From Roseateles oligotrophus (lineage in GTDB: Bacteria > Pseudomonadota > Gammaproteobacteria > Burkholderiales > Burkholderiaceae_C), in contig NZ_JACHLP010000008.1 in the NCBI RefSeq assembly GCF_014204525.1, positions 1 to 64,000 on the forward strand: DNA of 64,000 nt. Direction: 5' to 3'. Every line of letters begins with the position of its first letter. Position 1 is the first letter of the stretch. This document shows, in pieces, positions 9,443 through 19,234 of this stretch. The notes below the pieces were generated by a model. The model did not search any database. It was not told the origin of the DNA and was given only the letters and a program-made list of their open reading frames with translations. Both the position numbers and the translations under genes were made by a program.

Positions 9443-9791
9443 GATGGGCGGGGCAAAAGCGAGGAGCAAAAAAGCGGCTGTCACCCACCAACACTGCAAG
9501 CCTCATGCCATCGAAACAGGCCGTCAGCAAGGCCAGGCCACCCGGGGGTCGCCACCAGCCCCGCCCCGAGGCGCGCCGGCGGCGCCGCAGGCGCACCAGC
9601 TTGGTGAGTACGCACCACAATACCGCAGAAGGTGTCGCCGCCAATGTCCAGAATTGGCCCGCTTATCCAGGCATCGAAACGTGCCCTGCCCACAACGCCG
9701 CACCTCCGCGGCGGGGATACTTGAGGCACCATGAGCGAGCAGGGCCATCGGCCTGCTCTGCCCTCTGTCCCATCAACCCAAGACCGCAAGC
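9443..9791. other. Divergent intergenic region
   Basis: About 350 bases between the receiver-like gene (leftward) and the alanine-rich membrane protein gene (rightward). It should contain both promoters. I see no confident hexamers, repeats or small gene; open frames crossing it run into neighbouring genes in the wrong frame. Confidence 0.4.
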
Positions 9792-11324
9792 ATGGATCGA
9801 CTGGTCGAGCACGTGGTGGCCTGGCATAACAGCCATCCGCTCGCAAAGAAAATCACCATCTACGACGTCCACACGATTGGCGTCGTCGCCCTGCCCTTTG
9901 TGCGCAGCGGCCGCGCCGGTGCGACCACCGCCCATGGCGGCCGTGCCGGCAGCCTGGCTGAAGCGATAGAACCGGTGCTGGCCGAGGACGGCGGGGCCGC
10001 CGCCCAGGATCCGGGCGAAAGCACGCTGGACGCCCACGCCAACACCACCGCCCAACATCTGGACGCCCTGGCCGACGGCGAAGAGCCCCCCAAGCCTCTG
10101 CCCAAGGCCGGCTGGCGCGAACGCCTGAGCGGGCTCGCCAGGTTCTGGCAGCGTGGTGCTGCCAGCGCCCCGTCCAGCGCCTGGCCGGCCTTCAGCGAAC
10201 GCTTCATCCCCGGCCTGCGCCCGGCCCGTATCGCCAAGTTCGCCCGGGCCCAGGGTTTTCTGAACCGGCCGGGCGATGCCAGCTGGCCGCAACGCGTGGT
10301 GGGCATGGACGAGGCCATGATGGCCAAGCACAGCGGCGCCTGGCCCTTTGAGCTCTATCTGATCAGCGCCGCCATCGATGCGGGCAAGTCACGCAGCCGG
10401 GTCTTGATCGGCGTGGGCCGCAAGCCGCCAATCCTCGGCCCGCGCTGCTGGAGCCCGCTGCGCCTGGGCCTGGCGGCCATGGTCTTGCTGGGCTTGGCAG
10501 GCCTGGGCTCGGCCCTGCTGCTGCAACAGCAGCACGCCAAACAAGAGGCCGTGGCGGCAGCGGAGGCGGCGGCATCGGCTGCGCAAGCGGCATCCGCCGC
10601 TCAAGCTGCATCAGCGGCGGCTCGCGCACAAGCCGAGGCCGCTTCTGCTGCAGCAGCCGCTGCCTCTGCTGCATCGGCGGCGGCAGAGGCGGCGTCCGCC
10701 CCTGAAGGCGGCGCCTCGGCGTCCTTGTCGGACAGCCTGCCGCAAAAGCCTGGCGACGTCCCCGCGACAAGCGCGGCAGCCGCTCCGGCGGCCGAGGCCG
10801 CCAGCGAGCCCCCGCCCGACATCCGCCCCAATTTCGTCAAGCCCCTGCCCAAGCGCACACCGTTTAACGCCAAGCCCGAAGAAGCCGCCAAACCCGAGGC
10901 CAAGGAAGACGCAGGCAAGGCCGGAGCCAAGGCCGAGAGCAAGACTGCGGAGAAGTCAGCGGACAAGCCCTCGACCGGCACGCCGCTGGTCGAGAAGCTG
11001 GGCCCCTTGGGCAGCAAGGCCGATGACAAGACCATCCACTCGGTCGTCAAACCCGAGGGCGGCAAGAACGGCCAGCAAGACAGCAAGCCGGTCGTGGCCC
11101 TGGTGGGCCCGGTCAGCGCCAGCAAGCAGGAGGCCGAGGCCACGCTGGCCCGCATGCGCGGCATGATCGCGCCCATGCATGCCGGTGCCCTGCAGGCGCA
11201 GATCTTTCAAACCCCCGAGGGCTGGCGCCCGGCCGTCTGGCCTTTTGACGGCCGCGAAGAAGCTCAGCTGATCAACGCAACCTTGGTGGCACGCGGTATG
11301 CGCACCAAGGCGGTGGATTTTTAG
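9792..11324 (+). CDS. Alanine-rich single-pass membrane protein, function unknown
   Basis: 510 residues. The N-terminal 225 residues are mixed and soluble-looking; one membrane helix ([20 protein letters not shown]) follows; then a long alanine-rich coiled segment made of [12 protein letters not shown] units, a Pro/Lys/Glu-rich linker, and a conserved-looking C-terminus ([20 protein letters not shown] ... RTKAVDF) that resembles a SPOR-like peptidoglycan-binding fold in size and pattern. The architecture (anchor, flexible spacer, C-terminal domain) suggests a periplasmic protein reaching toward the cell wall; that is inference. Its stop codon overlaps the argJ stop on the other strand. Confidence 0.65.
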   Translation: MDRLVEHVVAWHNSHPLAKKITIYDVHTIGVVALPFVRSGRAGATTAHGGRAGSLAEAIEPVLAEDGGAAAQDPGESTLDAHANTTAQHLDALADGEEPPKPLPKAGWRERLSGLARFWQRGAASAPSSAWPAFSERFIPGLRPARIAKFARAQGFLNRPGDASWPQRVVGMDEAMMAKHSGAWPFELYLISAAIDAGKSRSRVLIGVGRKPPILGPRCWSPLRLGLAAMVLLGLAGLGSALLLQQQHAKQEAVAAAEAAASAAQAASAAQAASAAARAQAEAASAAAAAASAASAAAEAASAPEGGASASLSDSLPQKPGDVPATSAAAAPAAEAASEPPPDIRPNFVKPLPKRTPFNAKPEEAAKPEAKEDAGKAGAKAESKTAEKSADKPSTGTPLVEKLGPLGSKADDKTIHSVVKPEGGKNGQQDSKPVVALVGPVSASKQEAEATLARMRGMIAPMHAGALQAQIFQTPEGWRPAVWPFDGREEAQLINATLVARGMRTKAVDF

Positions 11325-12553
11325 GAACGGTAATCTGCGTTGATAGACACGTAGTCGTGGCTCAAATCGCAGGTCCAGACGGTGGCCGTGGCGGCGCCGC
11401 GCTGCAGATTCACCCGCACGGTGATCTCGGCCTGCTTCATCACGCGCTGGCCATCTTCCTCGCGGTAATCGGGATGGCGGCCGCCATTGCGCACCACCTG
11501 CACCTCATCCAGATGCAGGGAGATCAGGGTCTGGTCCAGATCCTCGATGCCGGCATAGCCCACGGCCGCCAGGATGCGGCCCAGATTCGGGTCGCTGGCG
11601 AAGAAGGCGGTCTTCACCAGCGGTGAATGGGCGATCGCGTAAGCCGCCAGCTTGCACTCGGCCTCATCGCGGCCGCCGTCCACCGTCACGGTGATGAATT
11701 TGGTGGCGCCCTCGCCGTCGCGCACGATGGCCTGGGCCAGCTGCTGCGAGAGCTTGATCAGGGCCGCACGCAGGGCCTGGCCCTCGGCACTGTCCAGCGA
11801 CTCGATGCGGGCATGCGCCGCCCGGTGGGTGGCGATCAGCACAAAGGAGTCGTTGGTGGAGGTGTCGCCGTCGATCGTGATGCGGTTGAATGAGGCGTCA
11901 GCAGCCTCGGTCACCAGGGCCTGCATCAGGGCGGGGTTGATGTTCGCGTCGGTCGCCACATAGCCCAGCATGGTGGCCATATTGGGGCGGATCATGCCGG
12001 CGCCCTTGCTGATGCCGGTGAGGGTGACGGTCACGCCGCCAATCTCCACCTGCACCGAGGCGGCCTTGGGCACGGTGTCGGTGGTCATGATGCCCAGGGC
12101 GGCTTCGTCCCAAGCGTCGGCGCGCAATGCGCTCAAGGCGGCAGGCAGGCCGGCAATGATGCGATCCACCGGCAAGGTCTCCATGATGACGCCGGTGGAG
12201 AAAGGCAGGACCTGCTCGGCCCGCAAGCCCATCAAGCCGGCCAGGGCCTCGCAACTCTGGCGCGCGCGGGCCAGGCCGTCTTCACCGGTGCCGGCATTGG
12301 CATTGCCGGTATTGACCAGGATGGCCCGGATCTGATTGCCCGCCAGGGCCAGGTGCTCGCGGCAGAGCTGCACCGGCGCCGCGCAAAAGCGGTTCTTGGT
12401 GAACACACCGGCCACGCTGGCGCCCTCGTCCAGCGCGATCACGCTCAGATCACGCCGGCCCTGCTTGCGGATGCCGGCCTGGGTGATGCCAAGGCGCACA
12501 CCGGGAACCGGGTGCAGAGAGGCGGGATCGGGGGCGCTGAGATTGACGGGCAT
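11321..12553 (-). CDS. argJ: Glutamate N-acetyltransferase/amino-acid acetyltransferase
   Basis: ArgJ transfers acetyl groups from N-acetylornithine to glutamate in the cyclic arginine pathway. The 410-residue protein has the family N-terminus ([27 protein letters not shown]), the oxyanion region ([12 protein letters not shown]), and the self-cleavage site before the nucleophilic threonine in [15 protein letters not shown]. It ends with the usual [11 protein letters not shown]. The start ATG is at 12553, since residues upstream in the open frame do not match the family. The last codons overlap the neighbouring gene tail to tail (11321-11324). Confidence 0.95.
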   Translation of the reverse strand: MPVNLSAPDPASLHPVPGVRLGITQAGIRKQGRRDLSVIALDEGASVAGVFTKNRFCAAPVQLCREHLALAGNQIRAILVNTGNANAGTGEDGLARARQSCEALAGLMGLRAEQVLPFSTGVIMETLPVDRIIAGLPAALSALRADAWDEAALGIMTTDTVPKAASVQVEIGGVTVTLTGISKGAGMIRPNMATMLGYVATDANINPALMQALVTEAADASFNRITIDGDTSTNDSFVLIATHRAAHARIESLDSAEGQALRAALIKLSQQLAQAIVRDGEGATKFITVTVDGGRDEAECKLAAYAIAHSPLVKTAFFASDPNLGRILAAVGYAGIEDLDQTLISLHLDEVQVVRNGGRHPDYREEDGQRVMKQAEITVRVNLQRGAATATVWTCDLSHDYVSINADYRS

Positions 12554-12735
12554 GGTGGTCTCGAAGAGGTGGCAAAAACGATGGCGGATTGTAGGTTCGG
12601 ACCGGCAGATGGCAGGCCCCTGCAACTTTTGCAACTCGCCCTGACAAATCGACGCGGCCACCGTCTATGCAGGCGTGGCCACCGATTCCCGACAGGCCAG
12701 ACCCCAAGGTACTCGCATCCAAGGAGAACACCCTC

Positions 12736-14712
12736 ATGTCGATCAGCATCCCAAGCAAGTGGCGCCCTAAGCTGCGCCAACTCAGCCTCGCCACCAGCAC
12801 ACTTATTCTTTGCCAAAGCGCCCAGGCGCTTGACTATCTCTGGCTGCCCTATAGCGGCGACTGGGAGAACGCCGCCAACTGGTCGCTGCTAGGCCTGCCC
12901 GGTGGCCAAGATCGGGTGGAATTCACCGGCGGCAGCGCTCGCCTCTCCAGCACGACCAGCATCCAGCGCCTGCGCATGAACAGCGGCGGCGCACAAATCT
13001 ACGGCACCGGCACCCTCACCACCGCCGAGCTGGACATGCAGCGCGGCATCTTGGGCGGCGGGGGCGCGATCAGCGCCGTGCCCGTCGGCGCCACGGTGGT
13101 GAGCGGCAGCGCCAGTTTCAATGGCGCCGAAACCCAGGCCGTCAACACCAGACACACGCTGACCCTGCAGGGCAATTCCAACTGGACGACGGGCAACGGC
13201 GCCCTGGGCGGGGGCGGCGCCATCATCAACGCCAGCAGCGCGACCTTCAACGACCTGGGCGCCGGCAGCAGCAATAGCTACCGGGCTTTGCGCGATTCAG
13301 GAGGCAGTTATAGCGGGGGCATATTTGTCAACCAAGGCAGCTATGTGCGCAGCGGCCTGGGTTTGACACGGGCCTACGGCTTTGACAACCAGGGCAGCCT
13401 GGCGCTTCAGTCCGGCACTTTTGAGCTGCGCGAGCAAGGCCGGCTGGCGGGTCAAACCCGCGTCGCCGAGGGCGCCCTGCTGGCATTCAATGGCAGCGGG
13501 ACCACCTTGCTTGGCAACATTGACAACCAAGGCCGCATGCACTTTCGCAATGGCCGGCTGGCCATCGAAGCCAGCGCCACATTGGGCGGCGTGGTGGAGG
13601 TCAGCGACGCCCAGATCAGCAACCAGTCCAGCAACAGCCTGCAGCGTTTGACGCTGAACAGCGGCGGCGCACAAATCTACGGCACCGGCACCCTCACCAC
13701 CGCCGAGTTGGACATGCAGCGCGGCATCTTGGGTGGCGGGGGCGCCATCAGCGCCGTGCCCGTCGGCGCCACGGTGGTGAGCGGAAACGCCAGTTTCAAC
13801 GGTGCCGGAACCCAGGCCGTCAACACCAAACACACGCTGACCCTGCAAGGCAATTCCAACTGGACGGCTGGCAATGGCGCCCTGGGCGGGGGCGGCGCCA
13901 TCATCAACGCTAGCGGCGCTACCTTCAACGATCTTGGCACCAGCAACAGCAATAGCTACAAGGCTTTGCGTGACTCAGGAGGCAGTTATAGCGGGGGCAT
14001 ATTTGTCAACCAAGGCAGCTATGTGCGCAGCGGCCTGGGTTTGACACGGGCCTACGGCTTTGACAACCAGGGCAGCCTGGATTTGCAGGCGGGCAGCTTC
14101 CAGGTTGACGGCCACTTCAGCAACACCGGCAGCATCCACATCGCCTCTGAGGCCGTGCTGGCATCGGACGGCAGCCAGTTCAACAACGTAGGCCTGATAC
14201 AGGGCAGCGGCACGATCAAGACCTGGAACGCCAACTCGGCACTGAACCATGCCGGCACCCTGGACCCCGGCGAGGGCGCCAAGCTGGGCACCTTGAGCGT
14301 GGACGGCAGCCTGAGCTTTGGCAAGCTGGCGACCTTGCGCATCGACCTGGGCCAGCTGGGGCAATCCGATCTGCTGCGCGTCAGCAAGGCAGTGAGCTTG
14401 GACGGCGAGTTATCCCTCTGGGCTGCACCCGATCTCGTGCTGCATGCGGGCGACAGCTACACCCTCGTCAGCTTTGATCAGCGCCTGAACGCATCCACCT
14501 TCCAGCAGATCAGCTGGCATGGTTTGGACACCCCAGGATTCACGCTGGAATACAACGCGCACGACATCGTTTTGCGGGTCAGCGCCGTGCCGGAACCGGA
14601 AAGCTGGGCGCTGCTGCTCGCAGGCTTGGGCCTGCTCGCCATCGCCAGAAGCAGGCCAGGGAAAATTGAGCTTGGCGGTCGCAATGAGATGGCAAAAGCC
14701 CAGGCGGCTTGA
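12736..14712 (+). CDS. PEP-CTERM sorted surface protein with internal duplication
   Basis: 658-residue exported protein: signal peptide (TLILCQSAQA), a beta-helical, Gly/Asn-rich body of autotransporter-like repeats, and a PEP-CTERM sorting signal (VPEPESWALLLAGLGLLA + RSRPGK) recognised by exosortase. About 142 residues occur twice almost identically, 226 residues apart. Unusually, 15 more residues (ending NEMAKAQAA) follow the basic cluster that normally terminates these proteins. AAGGAG nine bases upstream fixes the start at 12736. Such proteins are typically associated with exopolysaccharide or biofilm matrix; its own role is unknown. Confidence 0.85.
   Translation: MSISIPSKWRPKLRQLSLATSTLILCQSAQALDYLWLPYSGDWENAANWSLLGLPGGQDRVEFTGGSARLSSTTSIQRLRMNSGGAQIYGTGTLTTAELDMQRGILGGGGAISAVPVGATVVSGSASFNGAETQAVNTRHTLTLQGNSNWTTGNGALGGGGAIINASSATFNDLGAGSSNSYRALRDSGGSYSGGIFVNQGSYVRSGLGLTRAYGFDNQGSLALQSGTFELREQGRLAGQTRVAEGALLAFNGSGTTLLGNIDNQGRMHFRNGRLAIEASATLGGVVEVSDAQISNQSSNSLQRLTLNSGGAQIYGTGTLTTAELDMQRGILGGGGAISAVPVGATVVSGNASFNGAGTQAVNTKHTLTLQGNSNWTAGNGALGGGGAIINASGATFNDLGTSNSNSYKALRDSGGSYSGGIFVNQGSYVRSGLGLTRAYGFDNQGSLDLQAGSFQVDGHFSNTGSIHIASEAVLASDGSQFNNVGLIQGSGTIKTWNANSALNHAGTLDPGEGAKLGTLSVDGSLSFGKLATLRIDLGQLGQSDLLRVSKAVSLDGELSLWAAPDLVLHAGDSYTLVSFDQRLNASTFQQISWHGLDTPGFTLEYNAHDIVLRVSAVPEPESWALLLAGLGLLAIARSRPGKIELGGRNEMAKAQAA
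12977..13402 (+). repeat. Large direct repeat, copy 1 (inside PEP-CTERM gene)
   Basis: About 426 bases nearly identical to copy 2, which lies exactly 678 bases downstream (226 codons, frame kept). It starts around the codons for NSGGAQIYGTG and ends at DNQGSL. Scattered mismatches are mostly third-position or conservative. Confidence 0.9.
13655..14080 (+). repeat. Large direct repeat, copy 2 (inside PEP-CTERM gene)
   Basis: Second copy of the 426-base unit at 12977-13402. The sequence between the copies (13403-13654) and after copy 2 is unrelated, so the duplication is bounded sharply at both ends. Confidence 0.9.
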
Positions 14713-14826
14713 CGGCTTCTTGACGCGGCCGGGCCAAAGCTTGGCGAGGTCTTGAGCCCCCCCGGCCTAAATTGAAGGCCTCGCAACAAGCGGCGTGCCC
14801 CATGCAAGAGCTGGCGCGCCAAGAAG

Positions 14827-15555
14827 ATGAGACCAGTCGCCATCCTCCAGCACGAAGCCAATCAAGGGCCGGGTTATCTGTCGGAGTTCCTGCAGCAGCA
14901 AGGCATACCGACCGAGACCTTCCGGCCCGCCCTGGGTGAGGCGCCGCCACGGCGGGCCCAGGACTTCAGCGGCCTGGTCGTGCTGGGCAGCAATCACAGC
15001 GTCAACGACGACCTGGACTGGATTGCGGCGGAACAAGCGCTGGTGAAAGATGCGCTCGCCCACGATGTGCCGGTGCTGGGCCATTGCTTTGGCGCACAGC
15101 TGCTGGCCAAGAGCTGCGGCGCGCGTGTGAGCCGCAATGCCTGGCCGAATATAGGCTGGAGCAAGCTGTGGGTGACGCCGGACGCCCGCGCGCTGTTCTG
15201 CGGCCGCTCGCAGACCACCGTTTTCAACTGGCACTACGACAGCTTCGAGATCCCGCAAGGCGCCCGCCGCTGCCTGTTTGGCACGCACTGCCTCAACAAG
15301 GGATTCACGCTGGGCAAGCATGTCGCGCTGCAATGCCATCTGGAAGTGACCGAGGAAAGCGTGCGCGCCTGGTGCCTTGAATCCCGGCATGAGTTGGCCC
15401 ATGTGCACGGCCCGGCCGTACAAAGCGAGGCCGAGATCCTGCGCGATCTGGGTGCCCGCACCGATGATTTGCACCGCATGGCGCGCGGCGTTTATCACCA
15501 ATGGAGTCTGGGCTTGCGGCGGGCGAGTGTGGTGAGGGCGAAGTTGTATTGGTGA
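14827..15555 (+). CDS. Type 1 glutamine amidotransferase-like protein
   Basis: 242 residues of class I GATase fold. The nucleophile elbow is VLGHCFGAQLLA, and the catalytic histidine-glutamate pair is in LQCHLEVTEES. The oxyanion-side segment LVVLGSNHSVNDD replaces the usual GGPMS. It resembles GMP-synthase-like stand-alone amidotransferases such as YfeJ, whose substrates are mostly unknown. No synthetase partner gene is adjacent, so it may act alone, for example as a gamma-glutamyl hydrolase. The start at 14827 gives the expected N-terminus (MRPVAILQHEANQGPGYL). Confidence 0.8.
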   Translation: MRPVAILQHEANQGPGYLSEFLQQQGIPTETFRPALGEAPPRRAQDFSGLVVLGSNHSVNDDLDWIAAEQALVKDALAHDVPVLGHCFGAQLLAKSCGARVSRNAWPNIGWSKLWVTPDARALFCGRSQTTVFNWHYDSFEIPQGARRCLFGTHCLNKGFTLGKHVALQCHLEVTEESVRAWCLESRHELAHVHGPAVQSEAEILRDLGARTDDLHRMARGVYHQWSLGLRRASVVRAKLYW

Positions 15556-15605
15556 GTGAGACCAAGCTCTGAGCGGGCCGATATGGCGCGAGCGGCAGCC
15601 AAGCC

Positions 15606-18600
15606 TCAGCGCGCCGTCGGCACACTGAGGGTAAAGGCGGCCCAAACGCTCGCTGGCGCGCCGGCGCGAAGAGCGGCGCGTTGGGCAACTTGCAAAGCTG
15701 CGGCGGCGTTTTCAGGCTGTTGTTTCAGCGCGGTGTAGAACTGCCGCATCAAGCCCGCCGTTGAACGGTCTTCAACTCGCCACAGGCTGGCCACCACCTG
15801 CTGCGCACCACTGCTCAGCAAGGTGGAAGTCAGCCCATCGAGTTCACGGCCATCGCTACCAGAGCCAGAGGGCAAGGCAGTCTCGCAGGCCGAGAGTGTC
15901 AACAATCTCGGCGAACCCAAGGGCCAGCCGCGCAGCTGCTCCAACTTCAGACGTGCGCCATCGCCGAGCAGCAACCACGAGCGCGCGACATTGCCGGGCC
16001 GCAAAACGAAATGCGTGCCGATATGCACCACACCGCCATCGCCACTACGGGCCGCAGCAGAACGCCAACTCGTCTCCGTAAAAAAGGCGTTCGCAGCGGC
16101 ACGGCCGCTCAGTACCCCATCGCAAAGACTGACAGGCAGTCCTTGCGCGGGCCCTTTGACGATGCCACATAACTCCTCGCCTACGCCTGGCAAGGCAGGC
16201 AAGCCTTCCAAGGCTTGGGTGACGCCCCAAGCTTGCACCCGAAGTGGCGCCGAATCGGCCTGCAGCGCCTTTGCACTGCGGCGCAGCGCCCCATCGGCCG
16301 GCGTCGCCACGGCCAAGGTGTACCGATCAATCAAGAATGCCTGCCCATCATGCAAAAGACCGATAGGCAGGTAGCGCAGCGGACCATCCAAGGAAAGCAC
16401 CAACTGACGAATGCCCCATGTCCGCGCGGGTGCGTCCAACAAGGGGCCCAACACACGATGCAAGGCTTGAGCATGCGGTCGTTCATCTCGACCTTGTCGG
16501 ACGGCATCCAAGAGCTCGGCAATCTGACGCGTCAGTTCCGCCACCTTGATCGGCACCTGCAATGACTTCCGCCCTTGCCGCCCCACCAAGATGGCGCGCA
16601 CTTGATTCGGCTCCACCATCAGATAGACATGCAGGGTGCGGGCATCGCTCGGCAGGGTCAGCCTGGAATCCGCGGGCCAGATTCCGCCCTGAGCCAAGGG
16701 CTTGAGTCGCTGTTCGGCCCCTTCTTGACCAATCTGGGTCAGCTGAAGTCCAAGCATGGCTGCGGCCTTGGGGGCTTGGTCTGCCTGCTCTGCCTGCAAA
16801 GCAGCCAGCCGCGCCAATTCGGCAGCATTGATACGACTCGCCGCCTGCAGGCGGCTCAAGCGCAGAATCTCAGCAGCATTTTTTTCGCCCAACCTTGTGG
16901 CAGACGCCAACTGCTCCCGCCACGACTGCTCTTGCTCCGTCAAACTGGGCGCGGCCCCGAGCAAGGCCTGGGCACGCTCGTTGTAGTCGTCCAACTCCTG
17001 GCGCTTGAGCAAGTGCAGAATTTCTAGTCCCTCAGCCAAGCGTCCTGCGTCAAACAGCCAGGATGCCAGTTGCCGGTAAACCTGCAGTTTGTCCGCCAAG
17101 AACTGCGCGTCGGCGGCCACGCCCAAATTGCTTAAATTGTGGCGGGCCTGCTGCAACTGATCGACAGCGAGTTTGCCGAAGAAGATGGCCGCAGTCGGTC
17201 GAGACAAGGCGGCTTGGCTGCGTCCAAACTCATACAAGGCCTGCCACTGCAGCAAACTCTGGGCCGCAGCATGGGCCGCCGTCAAGGCCTGCTCCGCATA
17301 TTTCTGTGCCGCTTGACCATTCTCTTTGCTGAGGCTGTAGCGCGCCAAAACGAGGGCTGCTGCGGCTGTCAACGAGGGCGGCGTTTGAGCTGAAGCCAAG
17401 CTCTCTGGCAAGGCCTCGCAAGCGCGCCCCAGGCCGCAAGCGCGAATGAGCAAGCCCAGCCTTTGGGGATGTTGCGCGGGGAACTGCTGCGCATAAACAA
17501 GCCCTGCCTGATCAATCGCCTGCAAGGCTTCCGCTCTCAAGCCCTGCTGCTCCAGCAGACTGGCGCGCAGCACCCAACGCTCGCCGAGTTCATGGTGATT
17601 GCTAGGCACGGCCGAGGCCTCTTTGTCGGCGGCATCCAGCCACACGGCGGCCTCGCTCAAGTCACCCAAGATCAGCTGCGTCTTCGCATAAGCCAAGAGC
17701 ACCTGCAACCGCAGCCAGGCCTCGCCCAATGGCGGCTGGGTCTGAACAATTTTTAGAGCCACCCGCAAAGTGCTGACCGCTGCATGCAAATCGCCCAAAG
17801 CGATTTGCGCCTCTGCCTGCTGCCGCAAAGCATTGAGTTGCGCACCGCCCTGGGTTCGAGCCACCGCCCGCTGTACCTGAGTCAAAGCGAGCTGGGGCTG
17901 GCCACGTGCCAGCAGGAGCTGAGCCAGATTGCTACGCATTTGCTCGGCCGCGCCCGAAGCCATCGCATCGCTCGACCCTCCGCCCTGGCTTTCGTCCAAA
18001 GCGGCTTCCAGCAAGTGCTGCGCTTCGTCAAACCGCCCCAGTTTGACCAAGATCGAACCCCGATTCCCCAAAGCCAGAGCAAGACCCGTGCGATCGGCCG
18101 GCAAGAACTGCCACCGGTGTAGCAGCAATTGTTCGGAAGTCGCGAGCGCTGCCGCCCATTGAGCTGTCGCACTTTGCGCATAAAGCAACTGGTTAAGGGC
18201 GACCGCCTTCGGGTAAGCAAAGGCCTGAAGCTGCGCGGGCGAATGGCCGAGCTCGCCCATCAGATTCAACACCTCCAGCAGGCGACGCTCACCGTCTTGA
18301 AATCGACCGACCATCAACTCTGCTGTGGCGCGATTGACCAAGGCCAAGGCACCGTCCTGGTCCAAGGCTTGGTTCGGATCATTGGCATCCACGGCACGCT
18401 GCATCCACAGGTGGGTGCCCTCGTGCTCGCGTACCTGCAAAAAGGCTTGGCCCATGGCTGTGGCCGCTCGGCGTGCCGCGAGCCGACCCGCAGCACCCAG
18501 CTTCATGGCCGCCTCATAGCTCGATGCAGCCAAGACCATCGCCTCCTCGCGACGCTGCGCAGCCAGCAGCACCTGCGCACTGAGGGCTTGCCAAACGAGG

Positions 18601-18884
18601 GGCTTTTCCGGTGCCGATTCCTTCGCTCGATGGCTGGCCGCCCAAGCCCGGCAAGCCAGATCAAGACTGACTTCGCCCTGCGCATCAACCTCGACAAACT
18701 CCTGCTCAATGAGGTGCAAGTCCAACTTCTCTGCTGGCAGGGACAAGGCCTCGGCACATAGGCTTGGCATGCTCACCTGAACAGCGGCCAGCGCCAGTTC
18801 GCCACGACACAATGCGCCAAACAGCAGCGCCGACAGCAGCGGCCTTGCAAACCGCCATGGCGTCAGCGTTGAACGAGGTGACAT
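15606..18884 (-). CDS. Exported TPR and CHAT-domain (caspase-like) protein
   Basis: About 1092 residues. An N-terminal signal-like segment (LLSALLFGALCRGELALAA) is followed by roughly 600 residues of helical TPR-like repeats, a linker, and a C-terminal CHAT domain of the separase/caspase clan. The catalytic dyad is visible: His in VVHIGTHFVL and Cys in LLTLSACETALP. The family end (LWRVEDRSTAGLMRQFY ... WAAFTL) is intact. ATG 18884 is chosen because it opens the signal sequence. CHAT proteases are often activated through the TPR part; here an exported location is predicted, so a cytoplasmic cell-death role would be surprising. Confidence 0.85.
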   Translation of the reverse strand: MSPRSTLTPWRFARPLLSALLFGALCRGELALAAVQVSMPSLCAEALSLPAEKLDLHLIEQEFVEVDAQGEVSLDLACRAWAASHRAKESAPEKPLVWQALSAQVLLAAQRREEAMVLAASSYEAAMKLGAAGRLAARRAATAMGQAFLQVREHEGTHLWMQRAVDANDPNQALDQDGALALVNRATAELMVGRFQDGERRLLEVLNLMGELGHSPAQLQAFAYPKAVALNQLLYAQSATAQWAAALATSEQLLLHRWQFLPADRTGLALALGNRGSILVKLGRFDEAQHLLEAALDESQGGGSSDAMASGAAEQMRSNLAQLLLARGQPQLALTQVQRAVARTQGGAQLNALRQQAEAQIALGDLHAAVSTLRVALKIVQTQPPLGEAWLRLQVLLAYAKTQLILGDLSEAAVWLDAADKEASAVPSNHHELGERWVLRASLLEQQGLRAEALQAIDQAGLVYAQQFPAQHPQRLGLLIRACGLGRACEALPESLASAQTPPSLTAAAALVLARYSLSKENGQAAQKYAEQALTAAHAAAQSLLQWQALYEFGRSQAALSRPTAAIFFGKLAVDQLQQARHNLSNLGVAADAQFLADKLQVYRQLASWLFDAGRLAEGLEILHLLKRQELDDYNERAQALLGAAPSLTEQEQSWREQLASATRLGEKNAAEILRLSRLQAASRINAAELARLAALQAEQADQAPKAAAMLGLQLTQIGQEGAEQRLKPLAQGGIWPADSRLTLPSDARTLHVYLMVEPNQVRAILVGRQGRKSLQVPIKVAELTRQIAELLDAVRQGRDERPHAQALHRVLGPLLDAPARTWGIRQLVLSLDGPLRYLPIGLLHDGQAFLIDRYTLAVATPADGALRRSAKALQADSAPLRVQAWGVTQALEGLPALPGVGEELCGIVKGPAQGLPVSLCDGVLSGRAAANAFFTETSWRSAAARSGDGGVVHIGTHFVLRPGNVARSWLLLGDGARLKLEQLRGWPLGSPRLLTLSACETALPSGSGSDGRELDGLTSTLLSSGAQQVVASLWRVEDRSTAGLMRQFYTALKQQPENAAAALQVAQRAALRAGAPASVWAAFTLSVPTAR

Positions 18885-19001
18885 CAAAGTCCCAAGACCG
18901 AGGTTGGCAGCTGACTGATGCACAAACAACCCTCCCTTTGGCTCATTCCGTTGGCCTGCTGCGCAGCAGCATATCAAGCCCTTGTGACAGCGCATGCCTG
19001 A

Positions 19002-19220
19002 CAAATTCAAGCGAGCCACATCTGGGTCAGGGACAAATCAGATGCCGCGTCGCCAAGCCAAAACTTCACGCTGGAGTACACCAGCCATGGCGTCGACTTG
19101 CGAGTCAGCGCCGTAACGGAGCCCGGCAGCTGGGGTCGGCTACTCGCAGGTCTGGGGCTAGACGCCTGCGTCCGAGGTCGCCCGTCAGACCTGCGACTTC
19201 AGGGCCGGCCACTCCCATGA
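19002..19220 (+). pseudogene. Relic of a PEP-CTERM protein gene (C-terminal tail only)
   Basis: In one frame, from 19065 to a TGA at 19218-19220, the codons read FTLEYTSHGVDLRVSAV + TEPGSWGRLLAGLGL. This matches the end of the PEP-CTERM gene at 14539-14640 (FTLEYNAHDIVLRVSAV, PEPESWALLLAGLGLLA). The PEP motif has become TEP, the hydrophobic helix is broken by Asp and Cys, and there is a stop at 18999-19001 upstream with no start or signal peptide. It is therefore a decayed fragment of a paralogue. Confidence 0.7.
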
Positions 19221-19234
19221 GTTCGGGCGGTGGA

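Noticed and set aside
9505-9969. 154-residue frame crossing the start of the alanine-rich protein gene
   Set aside because: It is out of frame with that gene, Arg/Pro-rich, and explained by the antisense/other-frame GC bias.
12977-14080. Repeats considered as CRISPR or mobile element
   Set aside because: Only two long copies, in frame inside one gene, so a coding duplication explains them.
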